The notes under the pieces are model-generated. The model saw only the letters and a program-made list of their open reading frames with translations, had not been told where the DNA came from and did no database searches. From NCBI RefSeq assembly GCF_000344805.1, contig NC_020453.1, positions 8,164,001 through 8,228,000 of the forward strand: a stretch of 64,000 nt of DNA. Reading direction: 5' to 3'. Numbering within the stretch: the first letter of the stretch is position 1; each line of letters opens with the position of its first letter. The DNA comes from Bradyrhizobium oligotrophicum S58 (GTDB taxonomy: Bacteria; Pseudomonadota; Alphaproteobacteria; Rhizobiales; Xanthobacteraceae). The position numbers and the translations under genes are program-made. This document shows positions 62,988 to 64,000 of the stretch, piece by piece.

Positions 62988-63023
62988 GCTCGGAAGGCAA
63001 AGGTCGCGGGTTCGAACCGTGAC
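62988..63023 (+). other. Degenerate tRNA 3'-half-like site (candidate right att scar)
   Basis: GCTCGGAAGGCAAAGGTC followed by GCGGGTTCGAACCGTGAC aligns with 1453-1488, with about seven mismatches in 36. The T-arm no longer pairs in the standard register, so it is not a working tRNA. Just before it, 62963-62980 reads as a D-arm in reverse orientation (GCTCTACCATAGCTG). It separates the cluster from the acyl-CoA dehydrogenase gene. Confidence 0.6.
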
Positions 63024-63032
63024 CCGTCAGCC

Positions 63033-64000
63033 TCATCCCCGAATGGCGCCCGTCCGCGACTTCTGCAGTTCGCGGGCGACGATCAGCTTCTGCACCTCGG
63101 TGGCGCCTTCGTAGATGCGCAGGGCCCGGATCTCGCGGTAGAGGCTCTCGACGATCTCGCCCTTGCGGACGCCGCGGCCGCCGAACATCTGCAACGCGCG
63201 ATCGATGACGCGCTGCGCGGTTTCGGTGGCGGCGAGCTTGGCCATCGCGGCCTCGCGTGTGGTCGGCAGCTTCTGGACGTCGCGGCGCCAGGCGGCGCGG
63301 TAGGTCAGCAGCGCCGCGGCGTCGGTCTCGGTGGCCATGTCGCCGAACGCGGCCTGGGTCATCTGCAGATCGGACAGCGCGCCGCCGAACATGCGCCGGC
63401 TGGCGGCGTGGTCCTGCGCCTCGTCGAGCGCGCGGCGACCGAAGCCGAGCGCGGCCGCGGCCACCGAGGCGCGGAAGATGTCGAGCGTCTGCATCGCGAG
63501 CTTGAAGCCACCGCCGGGCGCGCCGAGCCGGCGGCTCACCGGGATGCGGCAGTTCTGCAGCCGCAACGTCGCCAGCGGATGCGGCGCGATCACCTCGATC
63601 CGCTCGGCAACCGAGAAGCCGGGATCGTCTGGGAAAACGACGAAGGCGGAGATGCCGCGTGCGCCCGGCGCCTCGCCGGTGCGGGCGAACAGCGTGTAGA
63701 CGTCGGCAATGCCGCCATTGGAGATCCAGGTCTTCTCGCCATCGAGCACGTAGGCATCGCCGTCGAGCCGCGCCGCGCAGGCCATTGCGGCGACGTCGGA
63801 GCCCGCCTCCTTCTCGGACAGCGCGAAGGCCGCGAGCCATTCGCCGGCGCGCACCTTCGGCAACATGCTGACGCGCAGCTCGGGCGAGCCGCCGAGCGCG
63901 ATCGCGCCGGAGCCTAGCCCCTGCATGGCGAAGGCGAAGTCGGCGAGGCCATCGGCATAGGCCAGCGTTTCGCGCGACAGGCAGATCGCGCGCGAGTCGA
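63033..64000 (-). CDS. Acyl-CoA dehydrogenase (5' end outside window)
   Basis: At least 322 residues are visible to the stop at 63033; the frame is open to the right edge ([29 protein letters not shown]), so the N-terminus is missing. FAD/acyl-CoA dehydrogenase signatures: [35 protein letters not shown], and [42 protein letters not shown]. Oxidises an acyl-CoA in fatty- or aromatic-acid catabolism. Its composition and ordinary function suggest core chromosome beyond the island. Confidence 0.93.
   Translation of the reverse strand, partial: DSRAICLSRETLAYADGLADFAFAMQGLGSGAIALGGSPELRVSMLPKVRAGEWLAAFALSEKEAGSDVAAMACAARLDGDAYVLDGEKTWISNGGIADVYTLFARTGEAPGARGISAFVVFPDDPGFSVAERIEVIAPHPLATLRLQNCRIPVSRRLGAPGGGFKLAMQTLDIFRASVAAAALGFGRRALDEAQDHAASRRMFGGALSDLQMTQAAFGDMATETDAAALLTYRAAWRRDVQKLPTTREAAMAKLAATETAQRVIDRALQMFGGRGVRKGEIVESLYREIRALRIYEGATEVQKLIVARELQKSRTGAIRG

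Noticed and set aside
1..64000. CRISPR arrays, insertion sequences and replication origins
   Set aside because: I saw no spaced direct repeats, no transposase frames with terminal inverted repeats and no oriV/parAB features in the window.

Overview
The window looks like an accessory (genomic-island) region of a high-GC alphaproteobacterium. Bradyrhizobium is most likely: the type III secretion genes follow the rhizobial Rhc layout, with a nolB/rhcJ/nolU/nolV-like order and a secretin split into two genes, and most genes are packed into short-spaced or overlapping operons. No replication, ribosomal or intact tRNA genes are present. Names rest on motif recognition and gene order read by eye; no database search was possible.

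Left end (1-1.5 kb): a tyrosine recombinase running off the left edge, its leader, and the 3' half of a tRNA gene (an att-type scar). A diverged copy of the same leader-plus-att arrangement, with identical internal spacing, lies at 46.2-46.35 kb. A third tRNA-3'-half-like scar lies at 62.99-63.02 kb, just before an acyl-CoA dehydrogenase gene that looks like ordinary chromosome. The simplest reading is serial insertion of related elements at one tRNA site: segment A (1.5-46.3 kb) and segment B (46.35-63.0 kb).

Segment A, first part (1.7-23 kb): a membrane protein with a ParS/MbcA-like C-terminus, a small secreted peptide, a subtilisin-family protease translationally coupled to a PAP2/vanadium-haloperoxidase-like protein with an FGG-repeat N-terminus, a SARP/TPR regulator, a sedolisin (S53) protease, a chemotaxis-receptor pseudogene and a DUF6624 protein. 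Then comes a dicarboxylate-type uptake module: sensor kinase, sigma-54 response regulator and MHS-family transporter, flanked by two paralogous GntR regulators. The transporter has a near-perfect -24/-12 promoter and two upstream palindromes. A large LuxR-type ATPase regulator follows.

Segment A, second part (23.4-46.1 kb): a type III secretion system. The leftward operon runs sctI-J-K-L-N-O-Q-R-S-T-U, then a 1917-residue LysM/HExxH protein that is a candidate secreted substrate. The rightward operon runs short secretin, three small or secreted-type proteins, sctD, sctV, a TPR lipoprotein, the main secretin and a lipoprotein. SctU lacks the usual NPTH autocleavage motif.

Segment B (46.4-62.7 kb) is the most unusual part: about fifteen tightly coupled genes with a polyamine-chemistry theme and no NRPS, PKS, transporter or regulator. 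It encodes an S-adenosylmethionine-decarboxylase (SpeD)-like protein, a deoxyhypusine-synthase-like protein, two adjacent ornithine-decarboxylase-fold proteins, two cobalamin-type radical SAM proteins, a tandem pair of JmjC-like oxygenases, two aminoglycoside-phosphotransferase-like kinases, a DUF3326 protein, a desaturase/hydroxylase, an acyl-adenylate ligase and a secreted metallophosphatase. The two decarboxylase-like proteins have lost complementary halves of the active site: the first keeps the PLP pocket but lacks the catalytic Cys-Asp, and the second lacks the PLP pocket but keeps Cys-Asp. In ornithine decarboxylase these parts come from opposite subunits, so I infer an obligate heterodimer. 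The cluster as a whole is a candidate undescribed pathway making or attaching a modified polyamine.
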